In this document: piece by piece, positions 49,959 to 62,700 of the stretch
How positions within the stretch are numbered: the stretch's first letter is position 1
Layout: each line of letters starts with the position of its first letter
Origin: Salminus brasiliensis
Lineage: Eukaryota; Chordata; Actinopteri; Characiformes; Bryconidae
Direction: 5' to 3'
Assembly (NCBI RefSeq): GCF_030463535.1
Contig: NC_132891.1
Coordinates: forward strand, 9,173,449-9,237,448
Length of the DNA: 64,000 nucleotides
Program-made: the position numbers and the translations under genes
Notes under the pieces: generated by a model
What the model was told of the DNA's origin: nothing
Database searches by the model: none
Seen by the model: only the letters and a program-made list of their open reading frames with translations

Positions 49959-51448
49959 GTCCCTCTCTCTCTCCCCTTGTCTTTAGGAAAAGCAGGTGGC
50001 ATTCATCGGCATCCTGACCCCCACTGACACAGGTGAGCGCGTGCACGAAAGCCAAAATCACATTCCTCTTATTTCGGAGGGGGGATTCACCAGCAAACAC
50101 GAGGAGAAAGTGCAGGAGCGACGTGCTGGAGAGAAGAAGAAAGCCCGCTCACTTCACGCGCTCCCATAGCTCGCTACTCTCCATCTCTCTCCCTACTACT
50201 CCTCCTCCTCCTCCCTCGTCCCTCCCTCCTTCCCTTCTAGCTCCACCACCCCGCCCCCCACCCCACCCCCCTACAAGCCTGCGGTAAAAAAAAAACAAAA
50301 GGAGGCAAAACCGCGCTGCTGTTTTTCAACCAGCCTCTATTCCGGAGAGCCACGCCCTGTTGCGCTTGGATTGGCCCCTCAAGCCCCGCCCCTTGTGCCA
50401 CCGTTGGCTGATATTTCGCACTCAGGCGGGTTCACTGCTTGTTCTGGCCAATCCTGGCACGGTAGGCGTGGTTTGTTCAGAATGCAGGTGCGGTGAAAAA
50501 AAAAAAAGCACGGCACGTGCCGCAGGTAAACACGCGCCCCGGTTTGACTAATTTTATTTCGCCGACCAGCCGTTTCAAAGCTCGCGCCTCGTGTGTTAGC
50601 GGTCTGCTAGCTGCCGACTCTCAATTATCGACCGAAACGAAGACCTTTTTTTTTTTCGTCCATTATTTTTAAAGTCCTGAACCCGAAAACCCCCTGCCGA
50701 AGTCACGCTTCGGCGATTTTTTAAGGAGTCGAAAAAGGAAAGGAAAGCGCGAGCTAAGACAAAGTGGCGAGGGGCGCTCATAACAACACGGTGAGTTAGG
50801 GGTGGTCCTGGACTTTCACATACAGGTTTACAGCGGAGGACCAAAACGAAGGGAAATGCTTTGCAGACGATTGTCATGGTTACACTGCAAAAGCCGTTTA
50901 GTCCTCCGTGTTTTGTCCTGCGCGACGGTCCGTACCTGCAATGCTGCAGCGAGCGAGCGAGAGAGAGAGAGATGAGGAGAGAGCGGAGAGAGAGAGAGAG
51001 AGAGAGATGAGGAGAGAGCGGAGAGAGAGAGAGAGAGATGAGGAGAGAGCTGAGAGAGAGAGACAGAGCACAGCAGCACAGAGAGAGAGAGAGAGATGAG
51101 GAGAGAGCTGAGAGAGAGAGAGAGAGAGACAGAGCACAGCAGCACAGAGAGAGAGAGAGAGATGAGGAGAGAGCTGAGAGAGAGAGAGAGATGAGGAGAG
51201 AGCTGAGAGAGAGAGAACACAGCAGCACAGAGAGAGAGAGAGAGAGATGAGGAGAGAGCTGAGAGAGCTGAGAGAGAGAACACAGCAGCACAGAGAGAGA
51301 GAGAGAGATGAGGAGAGAGCTGAGAGAGAGAGAGAGAGAGACAGAGCACAGCAGCACAGAGAGAGAGAGAGAGAGAACACAGCAGCACAGAGAGAGAGAG
51401 AGAGAGAGATGAGGAGAGAGCTGAGAGAGCTGAGAGAGAGAGAACACA

Positions 51449-51481
<33 letters not shown>

Positions 51482-53686
51482 GGTAGACAAACACACAGAA
51501 GAACAAAAACTGAGGGAGAGAGACAGACGTAGAACGACAGAACAGAGAGAGAGAGAGAGAGAGAACAGGCCCCGCCCCCTTTCTGCATTATGACAAATGA
51601 AGGCGCGAAGGAAGAAGGAGCGAGGAGCAGCTCAGTGAAGCAGCAGAAATGGGGCCATGTGTTGTTCACCAGTCTGCTGGACGGCTGACAATTGAATAAA
51701 CGAGTGGAGAACCATTAGGAGTGGAGATGTTGCAGTGCAGAGGGCAGCAGCTTCCCGGCAGGTACTGCATTATGCAATTAAGCAAGTACCATCCTGCCAT
51801 GCTCTGTGGCATGTACTGTATACAATGCTGGACAGACCCAGCTCAACTCGACCTTGGATCGCAGTAAAGTGACCCCTGTATTCGGATTTATGGGAAAGAC
51901 ATCAGTAAATAGGGTCAGGCATGGGGGGTCGAGAGCACACATTCAAAGAAGGGGAACACAATGCAGCTGTTCCTCAGGTTCCTCACATGATCAGAGAGTC
52001 AGCAAGTAGAATTGCAGCATATGAACCCTTTTATTACAAAGAAGTGCGCATATCTGAGCGTTCAGTGATGTAATAAAAAAGGCTCTGATCTACAGAGATG
52101 TGGTAAGAGGTGGTCATTCTTCACATTCTCGAGGCGAGTGCATATGGGCCATACATCAGGACAACAGTGGAGGCCCGAACACTTCATGTGCAGAGTCCAG
52201 TGGCTCTGTTATGTCCCCATAAAGCCCCCCTTACAGTTAATAAAACACACAAAACACACACACAAACCTCCAGCAGACAGAAAGGAAAAAGTCCCAATGC
52301 CGCGGCTTGAGGTCCTTAGCCGCCCCAATGCAGTCTTTATGATTTAGTTAAGGTCTGAAAGGCCTGAGAGCTGCAATGTAAAGTCACTCAGGATGGTCAT
52401 CCAGCAAAACCTGCAAGCCTCAGTGCTGAGTCGCTCATTGGCCGACTCGGAAAGCAGACAGAGTACGCTATCCAACAGTTAGCCCAACAGTCCTCCCAGC
52501 TACAATGTAGACTCGTTCCAAGGGTGGGGGTTGAAAAAAGCTCTCGGCCACATCATAGCATCGCTCCAGCAGCCGGCCCAGCAATCCTCCAAAAACCCGA
52601 CAGTTATTCAGGAGAATGCAAATGATGTAAATCATATTAGATCTCGACCTAGATGAACAGCTATGGGCCATTTTTCAACGCTCTCCACTATGTGGACAAA
52701 AGTTTTAGGACACCTACTTTTACTACACCATGATTATTATATTATGATTATGTTCAGAGCAGTTCAACAGTATTGATGGTTTGGTAACTTTTATCAATAA
52801 TTTATAAATAATTCTGACCAGAGGAGGATGGGTTCTTCTCCTTGGTGGAGGAGGTCTTGGTTCCTCCCAGGGTTTCTTCCTCCAGCTCTGAGGGAGGTTC
52901 TCCTTGCCACTGTCGCCGTTGGCTGCTCACTGAATGTCTTGGATCTTTCATGTCTTCTTACGTTATTTCTTCTTTTTGTCTTTTACTAATTACTAATTAA
53001 GTAAAGCTGCTTTGTGACAATAACAAAAGCTATACAAATAAATTTGACTTGACTTGACTACTAGATTTTGGAGCACTGCTGTGAGGATTCGATTGCATTC
53101 AGCAACAAGAGCATTAGTGAGGTCATGGTGTGGATGATCACCACCCCATCCATCATTCCAGAGAATATAGTTTCACTACTCCACAGATCAAGGCTCGCTT
53201 AATCCCCATCTAGCCCACTCCTGGAATTAGGTATGGTGCAAATAGGTTAATGTTCATGCCTATTCTATCGGCTGTGTGTATGTGTGCATTTGCACATCTG
53301 TGTTAGCAATTGGAGCACTTAAAACAGCTGAATGCATCCATTAGAAGGAGTGTCCACAAACATTTAAACATACTATCTCCATTTCTTTTGGCCCTCTACT
53401 TATAATAAATATCCATACCATGCAAAGAGTGACTGGCTTTGATCTGACAGTAACAATATGCAAATTAATTAATTGAAGGCCATTTTTTATCATTTCATTT
53501 TTTACATTATATTATGGCCTAACGGGCCAGAGAAGTAGGCATAGGCCCGGTAGGTCACTGGTTTGATACCCAGGACAAACATTCACGACTGAGCTGCCCT
53601 TAAGCAAGGCACCTTTATGCTCCCCAGGTGCTGAGGTGGTGGCACACTGCTCTAGGTGTGTGTTCTTATTGCCCTAATCACCAGGA

Positions 53687-53724
<38 letters not shown>

Positions 53725-56700
53725 CACGGCCATGGATGAGTTAAATCTGGAGATTAAATTTCACTAATAAACTTCATACTTCATCCTGCTTTCTATACCC
53801 CACATTTCCTATAAACCAAACAGTGCTTGACTGCATTCAGAAGAATGTACTGGCAGTGCATCTGAGCTTTCTTTTAGAGGCAGTCTCAATGACGCCCCTC
53901 TATTCTCCTCTATTCAAGTACAGCATTGAATAGAGCACTCAGTGCAGCCAGTATATGGCGTAAACATAGCTAAAAGAATCAGAGATGAGCTCCATATGAA
54001 TCATATGACTCAACACTCCTTTTTTAACCACGCAAAAACCCACTAGACTCCACTCCTGCCAACTCTTACTGCTGAACATTGTTGGCTAAAGCTAAGCGAT
54101 GAGTGCGAGCTGAGTGAGAGCTGTGCGTGGAAAGTGAATGAAACTTGTGAAGCAGCTCCATGAATGGAGAGAGTTTTGTGAGTGGAGGCAGGAGCCTGCT
54201 ATTACTCGCTGCTTCTCCCTCTAGGGCTGTCTGCATTGCAGCTGTCCCTTTCCACGCACACTCCTCCAGCATGCCCTACTTTATCCTGTCAGTGCACGCT
54301 GCAGCAACACCACTCGCTCCACCTTCACAGATGAACCACACACAGACACAGGCTCTCTCCAGGCTCCGAGCCGACAGCAGACAGAGGAGCCAGCCGGCGC
54401 TGCTGTATGCTTACTCATACTCACATGCTCAAACCTGAGCACACAATGGCACGTAGGCCTACACTGTACATCCATGCATTCAGCTGCTTTAAGCTGCACC
54501 TATTGCTGACACAGATGTGCAAATGCACACAAACAGCTATTGCCAATAGAATAGGACTCACTGGAGCATTTAACTGTGTTCTGTGAAATGATGATGCTCC
54601 ATTCAGTAGTTTTGGGTTCAGTTGGGGAGTTGTTGTTGCTCATCTAACAGGCTGACCTTACTAATGCTCTTGTTGCTGAATACAATCAAATCCTCATAGC
54701 AATGCTCCAGACCCTAGTACAAAGCCTACATTGGACAGTAGTGTCTGTCTCACTCCTCTGTATGTTTCTAGGGTTTGTAAGTGCTGTGTGAAGGGGATGT
54801 GGCCACCCAGGCTGTGGCCCAACGTACTTTCTTAACATTTTCCTAAGAACTTCCCATAGGCCATAGTTTATATATAGGTGGTATTATACTTGTTTTTAAA
54901 TATATTAATGGGGTAACCACTTCATAAGCTGTAGATTTCATAATAAATACATTGCCAGATCAAATTTTAGGATGGTTAAGGCTGTTTTTTTTGTTTGCTA
55001 TTACAAGGATGATGCTCAAAAAGGCTGGTGAAGCAGCCTTCTGATATTATGGACAAAGATATGAAACTATCCATTACTGTCTGTCTGACACAGTTACTAA
55101 AAGAAAACAAAGACACACACTGTCATTGATGCAAAGCACCAATATTAATAATAATCCATTTCAGCACAAATCGTGACCCCTAAATTTATCCTCCTACTCA
55201 TCTGGATAATGGACAAACTGTGTTTTACACCACTTTGCTATGATATAGGTACATATTGCAATAGTAATACACCTTGTATGCAAAAACCTTGTATTTCTAG
55301 CAAAAGAAAGAAAAAACTTTAATGACGATGTAAATATATTTGATTCCATGTTATTCTGAAGCATTTCTATTAGTGCATTTGGACAGAACTGCCAGAATGG
55401 TCAAAAATGATTAAAATTGAAGACACAAAAGGTTTTTGTGTGACAGTGTTGATATTAAAGCACAGAGACAAACCATTTATGTGATATCATTTAAAGGGCT
55501 CATATGTCTTCTAGGTATTACACAAAGCCAATACCCTGATATTGATTTGCCAGTAAAATATTATGCAGCCCTACTGGGTCTTAGTACAATGAAATCCATG
55601 AAAATGACCCTTACTTGACCTCTGATTCTTCATAATTAATATAATTAAAGTAACAGGATACTGGGAACAGATTATTGTGCATTGCCTGGATCACAAGGTT
55701 TGACTACAGTAAGTGACTGCAATGAAGCCAAGAAAGAAACACCAAGAAAGCGATGACCAATATCTTTCAATCCAACCAAATCAGGAAAGTGTGTGTTGTG
55801 TGTATTAGTTGGTAGTGGTCTGTGTGAAGGACAATGATGCCTGCCTGACCCTCACCTATCAAAAAGCATTCCCATACAGGCCACAGCTGTGTGTACAGAG
55901 TATATACTGTATATAGACAGTTCTGTGTGCTCTTCTATGTGTGCTCTTTGGCCCATTGTCTCTTACTGTTTTGTTGTTCTGAGGGCTGTGCTGTAAAGCT
56001 CCAGGCTTGGCTCAGTCCCGCGATCTCTGTCCTGCTCTGGTCTCCACACGTTTACTCTGGAACCCACGCGCTAGCCACACACTGCCTGTCTCACAGCACA
56101 CTGCCCAGACTCTTCACTGGGATTGCTTGTCTTGGCTAAAGCTCCCATCAGCTGATCAGCGCAAACAGATTAGAGGCGCGGACGTCAAATTGGCAAGCGC
56201 GTCACATTGTCCATATGCTCCAATATTTTCATAAGCTCTTTGACGCCACAGCCCTTGTTCGAGCCAGGGCGACCAGTGCTGAAGCATGTGTGCTGGACTG
56301 GGTTTGTTTTGCCAGGCTTTAAGAGGGCAAGTCTCTCACAGTAATGAGATTATCTGGCATGGCCTTTTGGCTGCGTAAACATAGCATGCACACACACTGG
56401 GTTGAGAAAAGGCCATTGACAAACGTTTTTTGACTTCTTAATATTGTACTGGATACAGTGGGCAGGATGATTTTGGTTGGTGAATTGTTCTCAATCCAGC
56501 ATTGACACTGAGGTGTTTAAGCAAAACAGGAAAATGGCCTTTATTTGACCTCTGCTTTCTCATAATTCATTGGTTTAACTCTGACCTATTGTTGTTCCTG
56601 ATCCTGATACTTACACTAGCGCAACACATGCTACCATGGCACTACTGTGATGGATTACTGCTGTGCTGAGAACGGCCCAACCCCCAACAAACAAAATCTA

Positions 56701-59700
56701 TGGCGTTCCCTTTCCTTTGATAATACAGTCAGTAACAGATGTAATATTCTACATACAGTGTATTATTATCTTTACTGGGATGGTTCATTGTAAATGCCTT
56801 GTAGATGCTCACTTGACATTCAACCAACATTTAACTGAATGCCTATTAAATACAACTGAACTCTACTCTGTAGTAGAATGTACATTTTTGTCTAGTAAAT
56901 GTAACCCTACACCTAACCATACACCTAACCCTAAGCCTAACTGTATTCTTACCATTTTATGAGGAGGTTTTGGGTTATATTTAAGGTTTAGGTTAAGGTT
57001 AGGGTTAGGTTTTGGTTGTATTTAATAGATGTTTAGCTGAATGTTAGTTGAATGTCAGTCGAGCATTTGTGAGGCATTTACAATGGACCATCAAAGTAAA
57101 GTGATCCCTCTTCTTCTAGTTGACATAGCCCACTAAATATTTATAGAATTATCCTGTCACATTGATTTTGAACCTCAACTGCATATACTGTTGTAGCAAA
57201 TAGGGCTGGGCAATATGGTAAAAATCCTATATCATGAAATTTTATCAATGAATGACTTTTTTTTGCAATACACAACATTTATCACAATACATGTAATCAC
57301 AGACTAAAACATCAGTAACGACAGATCCTTATAAACTACTGTTCAAATTCTCTTTCGTACTGAGTGCAGTTATTTTTATTCAACATCTGCTGCACTTAAT
57401 CTAATTAAACCAGTCTAATGAAAAGTATTGAAGTAATGAAACCTGATCAGTGTTTATTAAGCACTAACAGTATCATCGATATTCTTAGAAAAGCATATTG
57501 TTATCACGATAACAGAATTTATCACGGTACAATAAAATATCGTCATATTGCCCAGCTCTAGCAGCAAACCACATCAGTCTTACCCTTAGAGCCGCAAAAC
57601 AATCATGGGTGCATTTTGATACTGTACTGTCCATCACATAGATGTTGGGCACATTTGCACATCTCTTAATTCAGTTTTTAATGAAAATAATAAAAAAAAT
57701 GAAAATGGAAAAACAGATTAAAATAAATCATTTTTTAACATCTAAAATATGGACATCTCCTGGCAGGTTATATGAAGGTCTAAGGGAACTTATTAAACTC
57801 TAGACATGCGTTTTTCCAGGTAAAAAATGTGTACGTATTAGAATAGTCCAAAGAAGCCCTTTAAGTGTGTCTATGGGGGCACTAAAAGTTGCAGGACCTT
57901 GAGCAGGATTAGGCAGTGTTAAAACAGGGGTATTCAGCTGTGAATCTAAAAGGCAATGCTTTAGATGAAGTGAAGATGCAACCAAAAAGCAAGTGAAATG
58001 TGCATAATGTTAAGGAGTCAGTGCTGCCTTGTTTTATATGAGGTTTTGTAGAGAAACCATTCAGCACCGGTCTTTTCAGGTAAAGTCTCAGTCGTCTAGT
58101 GCACTTCACCAAATATTTTGATGACAAATGACTGACTTTTGGTGATCATTTCAATAAAACCTGTGCATCTAGATCACTGCTGACCTCGTGCAGCTCTAAG
58201 GTTAAGTGTAAAAGCAGTCGACCTTGAGCTGCAATCTCTTGTGTTACACAAGACCCATCAAGATAAGAAAAGCTCTTCCGCTTTTGACCCTAATACCTTT
58301 AACCTTTCCGTATAAATCAGCTTTTTGCACACGCTGTCTCTGGCACTCAAGGCCTAAGCCAGATTAAAGGACATAGGGCACACCATCAACACCATCTTAA
58401 ATGTACTTAGGGCTTGTAATCAGAGACATATTCACAGACTGAGGTAACACACTTATTTAGCTTCTCCTTGTAGGAAAAAATGTCATTGATTTGGGCTGAG
58501 CTTTCAACAGTAAACCCCTGACACCTAATAAAGTGTCTTTAATGTTTCTAAGTTCAGCCATGTATCTCCTCTGCTGCGTTCTCCTCACTGGCTTCCTGTA
58601 GTTGCTGCCCGCATCAGATTGAAAACCCTGACGCTGGCCTACAAAGCCAAGAGTGGACCAGACCCTCCATACTCCAACAATGGTCAAAAGCTGATCTGTA
58701 CAGAGAGCTCTTCAAGCTTCAAGTATGGCTCGGCTTGACCCGCCATCCTTTAAGATCCACGGAAGACAAGCATCCAGGCTTTTTTCTGTCCTGGCACCAA
58801 AGTGGCGGAACGAACTTCTCGTGGGTGCCTGAACGGCAGAGTCGCTCGCTGTTCAAACGCAGACTGAAGACCCACCTCTTCCAAGAGAACTTGGGTGAAG
58901 TGTAGTGCCTCCTAGTCTGTACAAACTAGCTATGGATATTTTCTAAGTAAACAGTGAAGCACTGTAAGTCGCTCTGGAGAAGAACGTCTGCTAAATAAAT
59001 GCTTTAAATGTAATGTAAATGTAAAGCTATTGGTTTGAAGGTACGGCATTCCAAAAACTGCATTTTGTCACCCTCTAGAGGTCGGTCCCTGAGGACAGGC
59101 GCTACATTGACCTCGTCTGAGGTTGCCAATGCAGAATATGAACTTTCCAACATCACACTCTCTCTGTGTCTCTTCAACACAGATTTAATCAGTCAATATA
59201 AATGTGGGGTAATTAGAAAAGCCCCAGGCAAAGATATCACAATTATATAACGAGCTTAAGGAACTCTTACACCCCCATTAGTTCATGTGTCCCATTAAAA
59301 CAGCATATATAAATGCTAAGGAGGTTACCCAGTGGAATATATTAAAATGAGCAATATCTGATGTTAACACTATAGAAATGATACCAGTTAAAATGACTGT
59401 ACCATCAGACCAATGCTCCTGATCATAATCCATCGCTCCATTAATCTGTTAGTCACTCTTCATTTAATGATCTTAAACTAGTTATCTGTGAACTCATATT
59501 TTTCCATTCCAGAGGGACCAGTCACTTTGGGACCAGCTGCCCCAATAAACACCTACAGACATTTACTGCAGAGAGTAAGAGCAAGCCAGAAGCACCAAGC
59601 AGCAGTAGTGAGAAAAAAGTGGCCCTACCGTCCAGAGAGAGCCAGTCGTGCTGAGACGAGGGCAGTGAGGGCAGTGCGCGGGCCTTGTACTCAAACACCA

Positions 59701-62700
59701 CCGAGTTAGAGATGATCTGATTACTGACTGCGACCTGCAGAGTCACCAGCCCTGTGTCATGAGCTGCAGAGCGACAGAGAGGAAAAACGTGCATTAGTTA
59801 TTCGAGCAGCAGCCACAGAAAATCGCATCAGCGCCCATGAGAGTTCAGACAGCAGTTCTCATGCTTGGTTTGACAGAGGCAGGCCCTCGAGGCTGCAGGA
59901 ACTCTGCTCAATTAAAAGACAAGCCACTGGGGGAATGCTATGTGAACAGCAGCTTTTGATATGTTTGAAGAAAAGAAAAAAGTTAAGCCATTACTTTTCA
60001 GTGATGTAGATAAAAAAGGGACTTTCAATAAACAGAAGGGCAATTAAATCATTACTGCATCTCTTAAGCTTCAGTGTGAAGGATCTGGGTCTACATTGCA
60101 AAAATGATGGCAAGTGAAATCCTCCTAAATGTAGCCTAATGTCTAATATTTCTTATTGTGAGATTACATTAAGAGGATGAACTGGCTTATTTCTAACTCA
60201 TTTTGATTTGTTTTAGGTTCTTTTATGTGCCAAATGTTCTATTTAATGTTGCTAATAGCTGTTGTCAAAAAATAATGTTTGATATATAAATATAGTTACA
60301 TAAAACCAGACGTGGCAGAGGTTCCAAGTCCCATACTTAAGTAAAAGTACAAATATTCCAGTAAGATTTTTTTAAGAAAAGTGTGTTTTACATATTTTAC
60401 TCTAGTAAAAGTACAAAAGGTAAAAAAGTGAAAAAGGTATTTATTTAAAATGGCCTTCAAATTGATTTTTTGAGCTGTAGATGAACACAACGAGTGTAAA
60501 TAATGGAAATGTTGCAAACAACATTTCAATTTCTGTTATTCTGCCCAGCAAAGCTAAAACTAACGTTGTTTAAATACAGTTCACCTGCTTCATATTCAGT
60601 TCACAGATGATAAATGTGGTGATATACGGTGCTCAGCTCTGATACTCTGAACATGTGATTAACACTAATAAGAGCCTGTTTCAGTCTTTTCAGTCAGATC
60701 TTCATTTTAACAAATTCACTTATCCACTGTATGTAAGACATTTATAGGCTGTGTAAGTGTAGCAGTTGGAGGTTATTGGTCAGTGCAGTACATCACATTA
60801 AACAATTAAACAATTTCAAATAGTTCAAGAGTTACACTGAAGATTTCACAGATTTAGATTTACTAACAGCAGCACATGCGATTAGCTGCCTGATTAGAAA
60901 AAGAGGTTTCAGAAATAGTTAAATACATTTTCTTAAGTAATGAGCCTGTTTTGAAAAAGTGCAGATTTGGCTTGTAAAATGTAGGAAGTAGGGGTACAGT
61001 ATTAAGTGACAGAAACAGACAATTACAGATACTTCAAAAATCTATGTACAGTAACAAAACAATAGCTTAAAGCATATACTTCATTACTTCCTACCTCTGC
61101 ATAAAACAAGTACAAATCTCATAGTCTCATAATCTTATAGTATTCTTACAACAATGTAGAGATTGATGCATAAAATCTAGGTGAATTTCACTTGCTAAGA
61201 TATCATGTTTTTGCAGTGCACACTTTAATTTCTCACTCTCAGAACTATCTAGCCCTGTGTTAAAGTCAGAAACCTCCCTGTATTAATTTAATGTCCCTTC
61301 AAAACAGTGAATAGGTTATTCAGTTTCAGGAGATGTTTCTGAGAAGATTGTATCTAAGATACGTCGCCTAAATACGGAAGGAGAAAGTCAAAGGAGAATC
61401 AAGTGGAAAAACAGGAGTTTCCAAAACTAGAGTTTAAAAACTGAATAAAAGCTGCAGAGGAAACTTTGAAGGACCTGGTAGAGACCACAAAACTGCCCTT
61501 CGGATACAAAATAGCCTAAAGCTTTCATCTTTGAGAGAGAGAGGGGAACATCAAGTTCTATGTGTGCTTACTTACTTACTAAAACAGAAGAACATCTGAC
61601 CACGTTAACCTGAAGCTGAAGCTGCTGATGTTCTCAGAACTATGAAGTGACCACCCCAGAGTCCAGGCCTTAAAATTATTAAAAATGCTGTGATTGCTTG
61701 AATGGTGATTGAAATCTTGAAAGATTAAACAATTAAAGGGTGAGGGACATTTGGGTGGTCCAGGAAAGGTCTGCCATGTACATCTACATATTCGTTATGT
61801 CATAATTCATACTGAACATTAAGCATATAAGACCAATACCTGAATAATAAGCCTGGCATTTAAGATGTTAAACCTGGTGTGATGTTTTATTTGACTTTGT
61901 GTAAGAGAGAACCTACCAGGGCAGTAGCAGCGCAGTACTCCAGGCTGGATGAGGGAGGCCGGGACAGAAATCTGATCAAACAGGCAGCTGTAATGACTAC
62001 TTGCCTCCTGCCATGGACCAGTGATCAGCACCTTCACCCCACCCTGCAAGGCACACATGGACAGACCTGCTTAAAGGGGCTTTCCAGCCTACAGCTAGCA
62101 TTTAATACATTATCTTCAGCATCATATCCCTTGACCTCACTGGTTTAACAGAATTCAGAATTGATATCCATTTCATGCTGCTGTTCAGCAATGTTCTCTC
62201 ACTACATTACCCATATATCTCACTACCACTGGGAACCCCTGCAGTGCTCAACCCGTCCAGACAGCTAGCCTAGCCTGGAACAGCCCACCCCGAATCAGTT
62301 GTAATTGTTAACATATATTTCCCAACATGTTTGTGGACACCCTATCTAATGATTGCTTTCAGCTTCTATAAGTTGCACCCATTGCTGACCCAAAGGTGCA
62401 AATGCACACACACACAGCTTGTGTAGTTTCTGTAGAGAAGTACTGCCAGTAGAACAGGACTCTCTGAAGCAGATAAACTTGAACCTATTGGCACCGTGCC
62501 TAATGCCAGGCTTGGGCTACAGGGGTATAAAGCCTGTGGATGAGAACTGTGTTCTCTGGAGTGATGGACGGTGCTCCATCCAATAATGGGATGAGCTGGG
62601 ATGAGCTGGGGATGAGGTGAGATGGTGGTCATTCTACATTGTGACCATACTACAATTCTTGTCTCTGACTGCAATCAAACCCTTACAGCAATTCTCCAAT

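Larger units (their letters stand above)
33151..59628 (-). other. camta1: 26.5-kb camta1 intron between TIG and ankyrin parts
   Basis: No protein-coding gene was recognised on either strand. It holds GA arrays (35.4-36.3, 50.9-51.6 kb), a deleted Tc1 element, several MITEs, a 21-bp minisatellite, a SINE, LINE tails and two GC-rich segments listed separately. The subregions 33.2-35.2, 39.5-42.1, 43.7-45.6 and 46.4-47.9 kb show nothing I can name. The intron is bounded by GAC G|GTAGGG at 59,629 and the acceptor TGTTGCAG before 33,150. Confidence 0.85.

Noticed and set aside
50596..51669. 357-codon open frame rich in Ser and Leu on the minus strand, and overlapping 222- and 202-codon frames
   Set aside because: Produced by the GA repeat array at 50.9-51.6 kb; same composition in several frames, no domain or splice context.
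56895..57015. True interstitial telomere array
   Set aside because: Only a few degenerate CCTAAC/GGTTAG words in opposed orientation within a fold-back MITE; not a (TTAGGG)n array.
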